A DNA stretch of 64,000 nucleotides from Curtobacterium sp. SGAir0471 (GTDB lineage Bacteria > Actinomycetota > Actinomycetes > Actinomycetales > Microbacteriaceae): positions 2,418,001 to 2,482,000 of the forward strand of contig NZ_CP027869.1 in the NCBI RefSeq assembly GCF_005490985.1. The letters run 5' to 3'. A program made the translations under genes and the position numbers. The notes beneath the pieces are model-generated. The model ran no database searches and had not been told where the DNA came from. It was given only the letters and a program-made list of their open reading frames with translations. Positions 22,659 through 31,842 of the stretch are shown piece by piece. Numbering within the stretch: the stretch's first letter is position 1; every line of letters begins with the position of its first letter.

Positions 22659-24119
22659 GTGGAGCACTGGCTCGGCGTCGCGGTCACCGTCCTCCTGGTC
22701 CTGCTGGACCTGGCGATCCGCGTCTTCTCGATCATCTACGTCCCCTACAACCGGAAGCCGCAGACCGCGACGGCCTGGCTGCTCGCCATCTTCCTGATCC
22801 CGTACATCGGGTTCATCGTCTTCCTCATCATCGGGTCGACGAAGCTGCCGAAGGCGCGTCGCGAGAAGCAGACCGAGATCAACGCGTACATCCTCGAGCA
22901 GACCGAAGGCATCGAGCGCGTGCGCCGCGACCACCCCTGGCCGCCGTGGCTCGAGAGCGTGACGAAGCTGAACCGCGAGCTCGGCGCGATGCCGCTCGTC
23001 GGCGGCAACTCCGCCGAGCTCTACCCGGACTCCTACGAGTCGGTGCAGGAGATGACCCGCGCGATCGACCAGTCACGGCGGTTCGTGCACGTCGAGTTCT
23101 ACATCGCGACGCTCGACGACACGACCCGGCCGTACTTCGAGGCCCTCGCCCGGGCGCAGGCCCGCGGCGTCACGGTGCGGTTCCTGCTCGACCACTGGGC
23201 GAGCCGCGGGTACCCGGGCTACAAGGACACGCTCGCGTTCCTCGACCGCGCGAACATCGAGTGGCACCTCATGCTCCCGCTGCAGCCGCTGCAGGGGAAG
23301 TTCCAGCGCCCCGACCTGCGCAACCACCGGAAGATCATGGTGATCGACGGCTCGGTCGCGTTCACCGGGTCGCAGAACCTGATCGACCCGTCCTACGACC
23401 TGAAGTCGCACATCGAGAAGGGCATGGTCTACAAGGACCTGTTCGCCCGGTTCGAGGGGCCGGTCGTCGCGGGACTCAACGCCCTGTTCGTGACGGACTG
23501 GTACAGCGAGACCGACGAGCTCCTGCTCCGCGAGAGCGACCCGGTGCAGCGGGCCGACCGCGGCGACGCGCTCGACTGCCAGGTCGTGCCGTCCGGGCCC
23601 GGCTTCGACGGCGAGAACAACCTGCGCCTGTTCAACGCGCTGCTGTACTCCGCGCAGGAGAAGGTGTCGATCACCTCGCCCTACTTCGTCCCGGACGACT
23701 CGATGCTCTACGCCATCACGACAACCGCGCAGCGCGGGGTCGCGGTCGAGCTCTTCGTCGGCGAGATGGGCGACCACGCGATGACGTGGCACGCGCAGCG
23801 GTCCTACTACGAGGAGCTCCTGCGCGCCGGCGTCCGGATCTGGCTCTACCGTGCGCCGACGATCCTGCACGCGAAGCACTTCACCATCGACGACGAAGTG
23901 TCGGTCATCGGGTCGAGCAACATGGACATGCGGTCCTTCAGCCTGAACCTCGAGGTCTCCGTGATGGTGCGCGGCCGCCGCTTCGTCGACGCGCTGCGCG
24001 GGGTGCAGGACGCGTACAAGGACGCGTCGTTCGAGCTCACGCTGGACGCGTGGCTCGAGCGCCCGCGCCGCTCGCAGGTCCTCGACAACGTCGCGCGGCT
24101 CACCGCCGCCCTGCAGTAG
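22659..24119 (+). CDS. cls: Cardiolipin synthase (phospholipase D superfamily)
   Basis: 486 residues. Two N-terminal membrane helices (VAVTVLLVLLDLAIRVFSII; WLLAIFLIPYIGFIVFLIIG) anchor it. Two PLD active-site motifs are present: HRKIMVIDGSVAFTGSQN (~residue 223) and HAKHFTIDDEVSVIGSSN (~residue 405), each with the HxKxxxxD triad. It condenses two phosphatidylglycerols to cardiolipin and glycerol. GTG 22659 lacks an obvious ribosome site and probably depends on coupling to the gene 11 nt upstream. Confidence 0.95.
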   Translation: MEHWLGVAVTVLLVLLDLAIRVFSIIYVPYNRKPQTATAWLLAIFLIPYIGFIVFLIIGSTKLPKARREKQTEINAYILEQTEGIERVRRDHPWPPWLESVTKLNRELGAMPLVGGNSAELYPDSYESVQEMTRAIDQSRRFVHVEFYIATLDDTTRPYFEALARAQARGVTVRFLLDHWASRGYPGYKDTLAFLDRANIEWHLMLPLQPLQGKFQRPDLRNHRKIMVIDGSVAFTGSQNLIDPSYDLKSHIEKGMVYKDLFARFEGPVVAGLNALFVTDWYSETDELLLRESDPVQRADRGDALDCQVVPSGPGFDGENNLRLFNALLYSAQEKVSITSPYFVPDDSMLYAITTTAQRGVAVELFVGEMGDHAMTWHAQRSYYEELLRAGVRIWLYRAPTILHAKHFTIDDEVSVIGSSNMDMRSFSLNLEVSVMVRGRRFVDALRGVQDAYKDASFELTLDAWLERPRRSQVLDNVARLTAALQ

Positions 24120-24149
24120 GTCCCCGGCCGGGAGGCGCGGCGCCGGCCG

Positions 24150-25271
24150 TCAGCGTGCGTCCGGCACCAGACGGGTGAGGCGCGCGACGAGACGCTCGAG
24201 CGGTCCGCTCCCGAGGAACGCCCGCCACAGCATCGCGACGAGCACCGACCCGATCGCGAACCACGCCCACACCGCCCCGGACTGCGGGTACTCCGGCAGC
24301 AGCGCGATCACGACCAGGTGCCCCGCGTAGACCGTCAGCGGCATCGACCCGACCGCCGCAAGCGGGAACGCGGTCCGCGCGGCGGTCCGTCCACGCCCGT
24401 CGAACACCAGGGTGCACAGGGCGATCACCGCCACCGCGACCCCGGCGGTCGCGACGACGTCGACGACCGACGACGAGTGGTCGCGCGGGGACAGCAGCAG
24501 CTGTGCGAGCGCCGACGCTCCCCCGCTGCCGTCCGGCGCCCACGGCACCCCGGGGAACGCCTCGTACACGGCGCCGGGCGGGACCGGCGCCAGGACGTTC
24601 CCGACCACGTACGCGACGACGGCGACCAGGGCGCCGGACGCGAGGAGCGCGACCTGCGTGCGCCGTGCCTCCAGACCGACCCTGGCGACCGCGAGACCGA
24701 CCAGCACGTACGCCAGGAACGTGACCACGGGGTAGACGAGTCCGAGCTGCACCTCCCACATCCCGGCACCCGCGTAGAGCGGCACGACCGCGAGTGCGAC
24801 GACCGGCGACAGCAGCGCGCACACCGCGGCGGCGACGAGCAGCCCCACCGGACGCCACCGGAGCGTCGGGAGCACGAGCAGGAACAGCGCGCCGTACGTC
24901 GGCAGGATCACGTAGACCGGCGTGCCGAGGGCCATCAGCAGGAGGCCGACGGCGACCACCGCCACGGCACGGATCGCGAGGCGTACCCGGATCCGCCCGA
25001 TCGCCGGTGGGCCGGGCGGGTCCGTCCTGCCGCTCGTCAGGCCGATCGAGACACCCGCGAGCACGGCGAACAGCGTCGACGGCCGCCCGTGCGCCACGGC
25101 GGTCCAGGTGGCGGGATCGGACCAGTCGACCTCGTCCGCGATGCCGCCGATGTGTGCGGCCATCATGCCGAGGAGCGCGAGTGCCCGCGCGACGTCGACG
25201 CCCTGCAGTCGGCCGGGCGCGACGAGCGCGCCTCGCATCGCGGCGGGCGGTGCGGGGCGTGCGGCGGTCAT
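24150..25271 (-). CDS. Membrane protein with HGSNAT-like/DUF418 acyltransferase fold
   Basis: 373 residues with about ten membrane helices. The N-terminal GRLQGVDVARALALLGMMAA plus a following His-containing helix (AAHIGGIADEV) matches heparan-alpha-glucosaminide acetyltransferase-like and DUF418 proteins; near the C-terminus FPLAAVGSMPLTVYAGHLVV is typical of that family. Such proteins may transfer acyl groups across the membrane. It starts 10 nt after the stop of the ferredoxin reductase gene and is probably co-transcribed with it. Confidence 0.8.
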   Translation of the reverse strand: MTAARPAPPAAMRGALVAPGRLQGVDVARALALLGMMAAHIGGIADEVDWSDPATWTAVAHGRPSTLFAVLAGVSIGLTSGRTDPPGPPAIGRIRVRLAIRAVAVVAVGLLLMALGTPVYVILPTYGALFLLVLPTLRWRPVGLLVAAAVCALLSPVVALAVVPLYAGAGMWEVQLGLVYPVVTFLAYVLVGLAVARVGLEARRTQVALLASGALVAVVAYVVGNVLAPVPPGAVYEAFPGVPWAPDGSGGASALAQLLLSPRDHSSSVVDVVATAGVAVAVIALCTLVFDGRGRTAARTAFPLAAVGSMPLTVYAGHLVVIALLPEYPQSGAVWAWFAIGSVLVAMLWRAFLGSGPLERLVARLTRLVPDAR

Positions 25272-25281
25272 CGTGCGGCGA

Positions 25282-26652
25282 TCAGCTCGTGGGCGAGGAG
25301 ACGCGTCGGAGCGAGACGTCGACCATCTCGTCGCGCGGCACGACCTTGATGCGCTCGCGCCCCTCGGCGGCGCCCAGGGCCTGCTCGTGCTCGTCGAGCG
25401 CGTGCCACCCGTCGAGGTCGGTGTAGTCCACGCCGCGCTCGCGGAGCAGGGCCGGGACCGCCTCGGGTGACGGGTCGGCGGGCGTCCACCACGAGGCCTG
25501 GTCGTTCACGATGTGCTGGACGGTCTCCATGGCGTCGGACTTCGTGTGCCCGATCAGGCCGACCGGACCGCGCTTGATCCATCCCGTGGCGTAGACGCCG
25601 GGGACGGGCGAGCCGTCCTCGTCGAGCACCTGGCCCTCGCGGTTCGGGATCACGCCGGTCGTGTCGTCGAAGGGCACGCCGGGCAGCGGGGAGCCGAAGT
25701 AGCCGACCGCGCGGTACACGGCCTGCACGGCGAGTTCGCGGATCTCCCCCGTGCCCTCGACGCCGCCCTCACCGTTCGGCCGGGTGCGCTCGTAGCGCAG
25801 CGCCGTGACGTGGCCGTCCTCGCCGACGATCTCGACGGGCTTGGCCCAGAAGTGCAGGTGGAGCCGTCGGCTGGCCTGCCCGACCTCGCGCGTGCGCCAC
25901 TGCTCCAGGACGCGGTTCATCACCATGACCTGCTTGTTCGTCTGGATAGCGATGAGCGACGCCTCGTCGTGGTCGAAGTCCTCGTCGTACACGACCATGT
26001 CGACGTCGCGGAGCTCGCCGAGCTCGCGGAGCTCCAGCGGGGTGAACTTCACCTGCGCCGGACCCCGACGACCGAACACGTGGACGTCGGTGACCGGGGA
26101 GCCCTTGAGCCCCTCGTACACGTTCGCCGGGATCTCGGTCGGCAGCAGGTCGTCCGCGTGCTTCGCGAGGATGCGCGACACATCCAGCGCGACGTTGCCG
26201 TTGCCGATGACCGCGACGCTCGACGCCGTGAGCGGCCATGTGCGCGGCACGTCCGGGTGCCCGTCGAACCAGCTGACGAAGTCCGCCGCGCCGTACGAGC
26301 CGTCGAGGTCGATCCCGGGGACGTCGAGCTCGGCGTCCTTGATCGCGCCGGTCGAGAACAGCACCGCGTTGTAGTGCTGCTTGAGGTCGTCCATCGTGAT
26401 GTCCCGGCCGAAGCGCACGTTGCCGAACAGTCGGACGACACCGCGGTCGAGTACGTCGCGCAGCGCGTTCACGATGCCCTTGATCCGCGGGTGGTCCGGC
26501 GCCACGCCGTAGCGGACGAGACCGTAGGGGGCCGGGAGCTGCTCGAAGAGGTCGATCGACACGTCGGTGCCGTGCGCCTCGCGCAACAGGATGTCCGCGG
26601 CGTAGATGCCGGCGGGACCGGCGCCGACGATGGCGATTCGGAGGGTGGGCAC
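25282..26652 (-). CDS. Ferredoxin/adrenodoxin--NADP+ reductase (FprA-like flavoprotein)
   Basis: 456 residues. FAD site RIAIVGAGPAGIYAADILL at the N-terminus, PAPYGLVRYGVAPDHPRIKG (conserved in FprA/adrenodoxin reductase), NADPH site SSVAVIGNGNVALDVSRIL (~residue 145) with FGRRGPAQVKFTPLELREL. The C-terminal ATGWIKRGPVGLIGHTKSDA is diagnostic. It passes electrons between NADPH and ferredoxin for P450s or other oxidoreductases. Located beside isoprenoid and menaquinone genes, but no direct partner ferredoxin is in the window. Confidence 0.95.
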   Translation of the reverse strand: MPTLRIAIVGAGPAGIYAADILLREAHGTDVSIDLFEQLPAPYGLVRYGVAPDHPRIKGIVNALRDVLDRGVVRLFGNVRFGRDITMDDLKQHYNAVLFSTGAIKDAELDVPGIDLDGSYGAADFVSWFDGHPDVPRTWPLTASSVAVIGNGNVALDVSRILAKHADDLLPTEIPANVYEGLKGSPVTDVHVFGRRGPAQVKFTPLELRELGELRDVDMVVYDEDFDHDEASLIAIQTNKQVMVMNRVLEQWRTREVGQASRRLHLHFWAKPVEIVGEDGHVTALRYERTRPNGEGGVEGTGEIRELAVQAVYRAVGYFGSPLPGVPFDDTTGVIPNREGQVLDEDGSPVPGVYATGWIKRGPVGLIGHTKSDAMETVQHIVNDQASWWTPADPSPEAVPALLRERGVDYTDLDGWHALDEHEQALGAAEGRERIKVVPRDEMVDVSLRRVSSPTS

Positions 26653-26709
26653 TGATGTCTCCAGTTCGTTCGGTCGGGTGCTCCCGGCGGGCCGTGGCGG
26701 GCCCTCGTG

Positions 26710-27786
26710 TCAGCGGCTGCGCTCGACCACGGACTCGGCGAACCGCGTCAGTGCGCGCTTCACGGTGCCGTCGGGCAGCGGTTCCAGGGCGGCCACCGCC
26801 TCCTCCGCCCAGCGGACGGCCACGGCGCGGGTCGCCGTGGTCGCCTCGTGCTCGCGGAGCGCGGCGACTGCCGACTGGTAGGGCTCGGAGCCCACGGCGT
26901 CGTCGGGGGCGTCCTTGACGTCGTGCTCGATGCGGTCGAGCAGCGCCGCCGCGCCGTCGTCACCGGCAGCCAAGCGGCGGAGCTGGAGCAGGGGCAGCGT
27001 GTCGACCCCGGCGCGTAGGTCGTTGCCGGCGATCTTGCCGGTGCGGTCCTTCGCAGGGGCGAGGTCGATGACGTCGTCGACGAGCTGGAAGGCCACGCCG
27101 ACCTTCTCGCCGAAGGTGCCGACGGCGTCGAGGTAGGCGCGGTCCGCGCCGGAGAACATGACGCCCGCGCGGGCCGCGGTGGCGATCAGCGATCCGGTCT
27201 TGTCGCTGAGCACCTGGATGTAGTGCTCGACCGGGTCGTCGTCGGGCTGCGGTCCGGTCGTCTCGTGCAGCTGGCCCATGCAGAGCCGCTGGAAGGTCTC
27301 GGCCTGCATCCGGATGCCCTCGGTGCCGAGGTCGGCGGTGATCAGGCTGGCCCGTGCGAAGAGCAGGTCACCGGTCAGGATCGCGACGTTGTTGCCGTAG
27401 GTGACGTGCGCGGCGGGCACCCCGCGGCGGACCGGCGCCTCGTCCATGACGTCGTCGTGGTACAGCGACGCCAGGTGCGTGGTCTCGATGCTCACGGCGG
27501 CCTTCACCACCGCGTCCGTCACGCCGTTGCCGAGCTGCGCGATGAGCAGGGTCAGGGTGGGCCGGATGCGCTTGCCGCCCGCCGAGAGCAGGTAGCGACT
27601 CGTGGTGTCCGCCAGCGTGTCGGTCGACCGCATGGCCTCCTCGAGGCCCTGCTCGACGAGCTCGAGCCCGTCGTCGACCGCGCTGATGAAGCGCCGCTCG
27701 GACGGGGTCGCGAACAACCGCTCGCCGATGCCCAGCGAGGCGCGGAGGCTCGGTGCGCGACGTGCGACCGGGACGCTCGGGTTCAA
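26710..27786 (-). CDS. Polyprenyl diphosphate synthase
   Basis: 358 residues if started at TTG 27786, which has GGAG 6-7 nt upstream; no ATG/GTG fits the conserved N-terminus. Both Asp-rich motifs are present: LASLYHDDVMDEAPVRRG (first DDxxD, ~residue 110) and VAFQLVDDVIDLAPAKDRTG (second, ~residue 235), plus SAGGKRIRPTLTLL for IPP binding. A trans-prenyl chain elongator; next to menG/F/D/A it most likely makes the menaquinone side chain. Confidence 0.93.
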   Translation of the reverse strand: MNPSVPVARRAPSLRASLGIGERLFATPSERRFISAVDDGLELVEQGLEEAMRSTDTLADTTSRYLLSAGGKRIRPTLTLLIAQLGNGVTDAVVKAAVSIETTHLASLYHDDVMDEAPVRRGVPAAHVTYGNNVAILTGDLLFARASLITADLGTEGIRMQAETFQRLCMGQLHETTGPQPDDDPVEHYIQVLSDKTGSLIATAARAGVMFSGADRAYLDAVGTFGEKVGVAFQLVDDVIDLAPAKDRTGKIAGNDLRAGVDTLPLLQLRRLAAGDDGAAALLDRIEHDVKDAPDDAVGSEPYQSAVAALREHEATTATRAVAVRWAEEAVAALEPLPDGTVKRALTRFAESVVERSR

Positions 27787-27818
27787 GTGCTGCTCCGTGT
27801 TCGGGGTCTGGTGACCGG

Positions 27819-28610
27819 TCAGGCGTCGCCGGGTTCGACGCTCGGCTGCTCGCCGGTGTGCTGGTGCTCGCGACGCGCCTTCGCCCGGCGGGCGACGGAC
27901 TCGCGCACCTCGCCCGCGACGGGCTTGCGGCCACGGTGCAGCGCGACGATGCCGGCGGTCAGGTTGCGGTGCGCGACCATCGTGAAGCCGACGCCGCGGA
28001 GCCACTGGCTGAGGACCTGCTGGTCCGGCCACGCCTCGATCGACTCGGCCAGGTACCGGTACGCCGCCGGGTTGCTGCTCGACAGCCGTGCGATGCCCGG
28101 CAGCACACGCTTGAGATATGCGCCGTACCCGAAGCGCAGCAGCGCCATCGGGGGCGTGGAGAACTCGCAGATGACGAGCCGACCGCCGGGCTTCAGCACC
28201 CGGAGCATCTCGGTGATCGCCTGCATGGGGTCGTTGACGTTGCGCAGCCCGAAGGAGATCGTGACCGCGTCGAAGGTGTCGTCGTCGAAGGGCAGCTGCT
28301 CGGCGTCGCCCTCGACGAACGTGATCTCGGGGTGCCGCTCGCGTCCGACGGCGATCATGCCCGCCGACAGGTCGAGCGCCGTGACGTCCGCACCCTTCTT
28401 CGCGAGCGCCGCCGCGCTCGTGCCGGTGCCCGCGGCGATGTCCAGCACCTTCTCGCCCGGCTGGGGGTCGACCGCTCGGACCGTCGCGACGCGCCACAGC
28501 GGGGCGTTGCCCGCCGACAGGATGTCGTTCGTGAGGTCGTACTTCGCGGCGACGTCGTCGAACATGGCCGCCACCTCGTCCGGCCGCTTGCTCAGGTCCG
28601 CTCTGCTCAC
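27819..28610 (-). CDS. menG: Demethylmenaquinone methyltransferase
   Basis: 263 residues from GTG 28610. UbiE/MenG signatures: FDDVAAKYDLTNDILSAG at the N-terminus, VLDIAAGTGTSAAALAKKGA (SAM site), FDAVTISFGLRNVNDPMQA (UbiE motif 2) and EMLRVLKPGGRLVICEFSTP. It adds the C-2 methyl in the last menaquinone step. Divergent from menF (84-bp gap) and upstream of the polyprenyl synthase gene by 32 nt. Confidence 0.96.
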   Translation of the reverse strand: MSRADLSKRPDEVAAMFDDVAAKYDLTNDILSAGNAPLWRVATVRAVDPQPGEKVLDIAAGTGTSAAALAKKGADVTALDLSAGMIAVGRERHPEITFVEGDAEQLPFDDDTFDAVTISFGLRNVNDPMQAITEMLRVLKPGGRLVICEFSTPPMALLRFGYGAYLKRVLPGIARLSSSNPAAYRYLAESIEAWPDQQVLSQWLRGVGFTMVAHRNLTAGIVALHRGRKPVAGEVRESVARRAKARREHQHTGEQPSVEPGDA

Positions 28611-28682
28611 CGCACCATCCTAGAGGGCGAGGCTCCCCACTGCCCGGACGCCCGGCCGGGGCCCGGCGGTCCGCCGCGCGCG

Positions 28683-28688
28683 TACGAT
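28683..28688 (+). promoter_or_regulatory. Candidate -10 box, leaderless menF
   Basis: TACGAT lies 6 nt before GTG 28695. Confidence 0.45.
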
Positions 28689-28694
28689 CGGGTC

Positions 28695-29954
28695 GTGACC
28701 CGAACCACCACGGCGGCCCCCACGCTCACGGTCTCGACCAGGATCCTCGACGACCCGGGGGACGTCCTCCGCCACACCCTCCGGGACGCACCGCTGGCGT
28801 TCGTCCGGAGCGGGGACGGCATCGTGGGGATCGGTGAGGCGGCGCGGTTCACGTTCTCCGGCCCCGACCGGATGCGGCAGGCGTCCGCCGTCTGGCGCGA
28901 CCTCGTGCGGGGCGCGACGGTGGACGATCCCGTGCAGCTGCGCGGGACCGGGCTCGTCGCGTTCGGGTCCTTCGCCTTCGCCGACGACTCCGCGGAGCGG
29001 AGCGTGCTCGTCGTGCCCCGGGTGGTCATCGGCAAGCGCCGGGGGAAGGCGTGGCTGACCGCCGTCGACACGACCCCCGACCCCGAGCCCCTGACCTTCT
29101 CGCGGACCTCGGTCCCGGTGCCGGCCGTCGGCGGACACGTCTCGGTCGCCCTCGGCCCCGGCCAGGTCGACGAGGACGCCTACGCCGCGGCCGTCGCGGA
29201 CGCCGTGCGCCGGATCACCGCGGGCGAGGCCGAGAAGGTCGTCCTGGCCCGCGACCTGGTCGGGTCGCTGCCGGCCGGCGCCGACCGACGCGCGATCCTG
29301 CTCGACCTGGCGGCCGCGTACCCGCAGTGCGTGACGTTCGCCGTCGACGGCCTGGTCGGCGCGACCCCCGAGACCCTCGCCCGGACCGACGGCACGGAGC
29401 TCTCGGCACGGGTGCTTGCCGGGAGTGCCGCACGCGGTGCCGACCCGGCGTCCGACCGGGCCGCGGCCGAGGCCCTCGCGTCGAGTGCGAAGGACGTCGA
29501 GGAGCACGGGTTCGCGATCGCGAGCCTGCTGCACGCGCTCCGCTCGGTCGCAACCGACGTCCGCGCGGACCCGGAGCCCTTCCGCCTGCAGCTGCCGAAC
29601 CTCTGGCACCTGGCCACCGACGTCCGTGCGACCCTGCCGCTCGGCACCACGTCGCTCGACGTGGCCGACGCCCTGCACCCGACCGCCGCCGTGGCGGGGA
29701 CCCCCACCGACGTCGCCGTGCGCCTGGTCGCCGAGCTCGAGGGCGTCGACCGCGGTCGGTACGCCGGCCCCGTCGGGTGGCTCGGGGCGAACGGAGACGG
29801 CGAGTGGATGCTCGCACTCCGCAGCGCCCGCATCGACGACGACGGGACGGTCCGGGCGTGGGCGGGTGCCGGGATCGTCGCCGGGTCGGAGCCCGCGCGC
29901 GAGGTGGCCGAGACCGCCCTGAAGTTCCGCCCGATACGCGACGCCCTGGCCTGA
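28695..29954 (+). CDS. menF: Isochorismate synthase
   Basis: 419 residues from GTG 28695. Chorismate-binding fold in the C-terminal ~260 residues: ITAGEAEKVVLARDLVGSLP, VDGLVGATPETLARTDG, SAKDVEEHGFAIASLL and GPVGWLGANGDGEWMLALRS, with late AWAGAGIVAGSEPAREVAET. It converts chorismate to isochorismate, the first menaquinone step. Probably leaderless. Ends directly at a 15-bp minisatellite separating it from convergent menD. Confidence 0.95.
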   Translation: MTRTTTAAPTLTVSTRILDDPGDVLRHTLRDAPLAFVRSGDGIVGIGEAARFTFSGPDRMRQASAVWRDLVRGATVDDPVQLRGTGLVAFGSFAFADDSAERSVLVVPRVVIGKRRGKAWLTAVDTTPDPEPLTFSRTSVPVPAVGGHVSVALGPGQVDEDAYAAAVADAVRRITAGEAEKVVLARDLVGSLPAGADRRAILLDLAAAYPQCVTFAVDGLVGATPETLARTDGTELSARVLAGSAARGADPASDRAAAEALASSAKDVEEHGFAIASLLHALRSVATDVRADPEPFRLQLPNLWHLATDVRATLPLGTTSLDVADALHPTAAVAGTPTDVAVRLVAELEGVDRGRYAGPVGWLGANGDGEWMLALRSARIDDDGTVRAWAGAGIVAGSEPAREVAETALKFRPIRDALA

Positions 29955-29955
29955 C

Positions 29956-30054
29956 GGCCGAGCGCCGGTCGGCCGAGCGCCGGTCGGCCGAGCGCCGGTC
30001 GGCCGAGCGCCGGTCGGCCGAGCGCCGGTCGGCCGAGCGTCAGTCGGCGAGCGG
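29956..30054. repeat. 15-bp minisatellite between menF and menD
   Basis: Five perfect copies of GGCCGAGCGCCGGTC (29956-30030), one degenerate copy (30031-30045) and a partial seventh. It begins 2 nt after the menF stop and runs over the menD stop at 30040-30042, so it fills the whole convergent spacer. Confidence 0.95.
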
Positions 30055-31842
30055 GACCTCGACGACCAGGCGCTGCGCCGGGTCGGTGAGCGCGCCCTCG
30101 AGGTCGCCCCACGTCGCAGCCCGCCGGTACGCCCAGCCGAGCCCGGTGACGACCCGCTCGACGTCGACGTGCTGCGGCGTCGTCATCACACGCCGCATGT
30201 CCTGCTCGGGGGTGGTCGCCGCGACCTCGAGGCCGCGGAAGATCGCGCCTCCGCCGTCGTTGCCGACCACCACCTGGACACGGTGCGTCGGCTCCTCGGT
30301 CCCGGTGACGAACGCCCCGAGGTCGTGCAGGAACGTCAGGTCGCCGACGAGCACCCGCGTGGTGCCGACGGAGTCCGGCGTCCGCTCGAGTGCGGCGGCG
30401 ATCCCCAGTGCGGTCGACACCGTGCCGTCGATGCCCGCGAGCCCGCGGTTCGCGTGCACCCGGATCTTCTTGCCCGGCACCTGCGCGTCCGCGACCCGGA
30501 TCAGCTGCGAGGCGCCGAGCACAAGGCGGTCGTGCGGCCACGTCGCCCCCCAGACCGCCTCGACGAGCATGGTCCGGTCGACCGCTCGACGACGCAGGGC
30601 GACCTCGTCGCGCAGGTACCGGTTGCGCTCGGCGCGGTCCCCCGAACGCTTCGCGTCGAGGTCCGGCCCGGCATCACCGTCGCCGAGGAGTGCGCGGCTC
30701 GTCGCCACCCACCGTCCCACCCACGCGCGGTGCGCCGGGGTGGTCCGACCCGTCACGCGGACGCCGGAGACGAAGGCGGTCGCGGCGTCCGGCCGGGAGG
30801 CACGGGCCGGGTCGAAGGGGTCGGCCCCCGGTCCGCGGACCACGACCGTCTCGACGTCGGCCCGCTGCAGCAGGGCGGGCACCTCGCGGCTGAGCGTGGG
30901 GTGTCCCAGGACGACGGCGCGGCGCACGGCACCGCCGAATGCGGGGTCGCGGAGCAGCTCCCGGTAGGTGACGACCAGGTTGCGGCCGAAGCGCGCCCCG
31001 CTCGACACCTCGGCCAGCAGCGGCGCGCCGAGCTCCCACGCGATCCGTTCGGCGTCCTCGCCGGCGTCGTGTCCCGCGATGACGACGGTCGCGGGCTCGT
31101 CGTCCGGAGCGAGCTCGGCGACCGGCAGTCCGGCGTGCACCCGACGGCAGGCGTGCTCGGTGTCGACCTCGTCCTCCGGCACGGGCGCGACGTCCTCGGG
31201 GCGGAGCCCGGCGGAGAGCGGCTCGCGGAAGGCGACGTTCAGCTGCACCGGTCCCGGCTGTCCGGTGTGCCCGGACGCGACGGCGACCGCCTCGCGTGCG
31301 AGGGACCGGACGGCGTCGACGTCCACGCCGTCCGCCGCGGTCGGTGCCTGGACGTCACGCACGAAGGACACGGCCGGGCCGAACAGTCCGGGCTGGACGG
31401 TCGTCTGGTTGCTGCCGATTCCCCGCAGCTCGTCCGGTCGGTCGGCGGACAGCACCACCATCGGCACACCGGAGTGGTGCGCCTCGAGCACGGCGGGGTG
31501 CAGGTTGGCGACGGCGGTTCCCGACGTGGTCACCACCGCTGCAGGCCGGCCGGACTCGACGGCGAGCCCGAGCGCGAAGAACCCTGCGGTGCGCTCGTCG
31601 AGCCGGACGTGCACGGTGGTGCCGCCGGCCCGCTCGAGGGCGACCGCGGCGAGGGCGAGTGCCTGCGACCGGGAGCCCGGGCTCACGACGACGTCGGTGA
31701 CACCGGCACGGGCGAGCTCCCGCAGGAGCGCGAGCGCGAAGTCCGTGGCCGGACTGCCGGAGCCCGCGGGACCGTCAGCGATCGGCGGGGCGGTCGTCGT
31801 CTCGTTCGTCGCGGTCGCGTCGTTCGTCACGGAGCTGGTCAT
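30040..31842 (-). CDS. menD: 2-succinyl-5-enolpyruvyl-6-hydroxy-3-cyclohexene-1-carboxylate synthase
   Basis: About 600 residues from ATG 31842. ThDP-dependent SEPHCHC synthase: DVVVSPGSRSQALALAAVAL and VRLDERTAGFFALGLA (cofactor Glu), VVTTSGTAVANLHPAVLEA, then the C-terminal ThDP-binding ANRGLAGIDGTVSTALGIAA and GDLTFLHDLGAF. It joins isochorismate and 2-oxoglutarate. The start is uncertain: ATG 31842 overlaps the upstream PLDc_N gene by 68 bp, GTG 31830 is an alternative, and the first ~30 residues are Thr/Ala-rich. Its stop lies inside the menF-menD minisatellite. Confidence 0.94.
   Translation of the reverse strand: MTSSVTNDATATNETTTAPPIADGPAGSGSPATDFALALLRELARAGVTDVVVSPGSRSQALALAAVALERAGGTTVHVRLDERTAGFFALGLAVESGRPAAVVTTSGTAVANLHPAVLEAHHSGVPMVVLSADRPDELRGIGSNQTTVQPGLFGPAVSFVRDVQAPTAADGVDVDAVRSLAREAVAVASGHTGQPGPVQLNVAFREPLSAGLRPEDVAPVPEDEVDTEHACRRVHAGLPVAELAPDDEPATVVIAGHDAGEDAERIAWELGAPLLAEVSSGARFGRNLVVTYRELLRDPAFGGAVRRAVVLGHPTLSREVPALLQRADVETVVVRGPGADPFDPARASRPDAATAFVSGVRVTGRTTPAHRAWVGRWVATSRALLGDGDAGPDLDAKRSGDRAERNRYLRDEVALRRRAVDRTMLVEAVWGATWPHDRLVLGASQLIRVADAQVPGKKIRVHANRGLAGIDGTVSTALGIAAALERTPDSVGTTRVLVGDLTFLHDLGAFVTGTEEPTHRVQVVVGNDGGGAIFRGLEVAATTPEQDMRRVMTTPQHVDVERVVTGLGWAYRRAATWGDLEGALTDPAQRLVVEVPLAD

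Noticed and set aside
27753..28694. Long open frame on the plus strand opposite menG, continuous with menF
   Set aside because: It is the antisense shadow of menG; its composition is Arg/Val/Asp-rich with no domain, while menF starts cleanly at 28695 with a -10 box.
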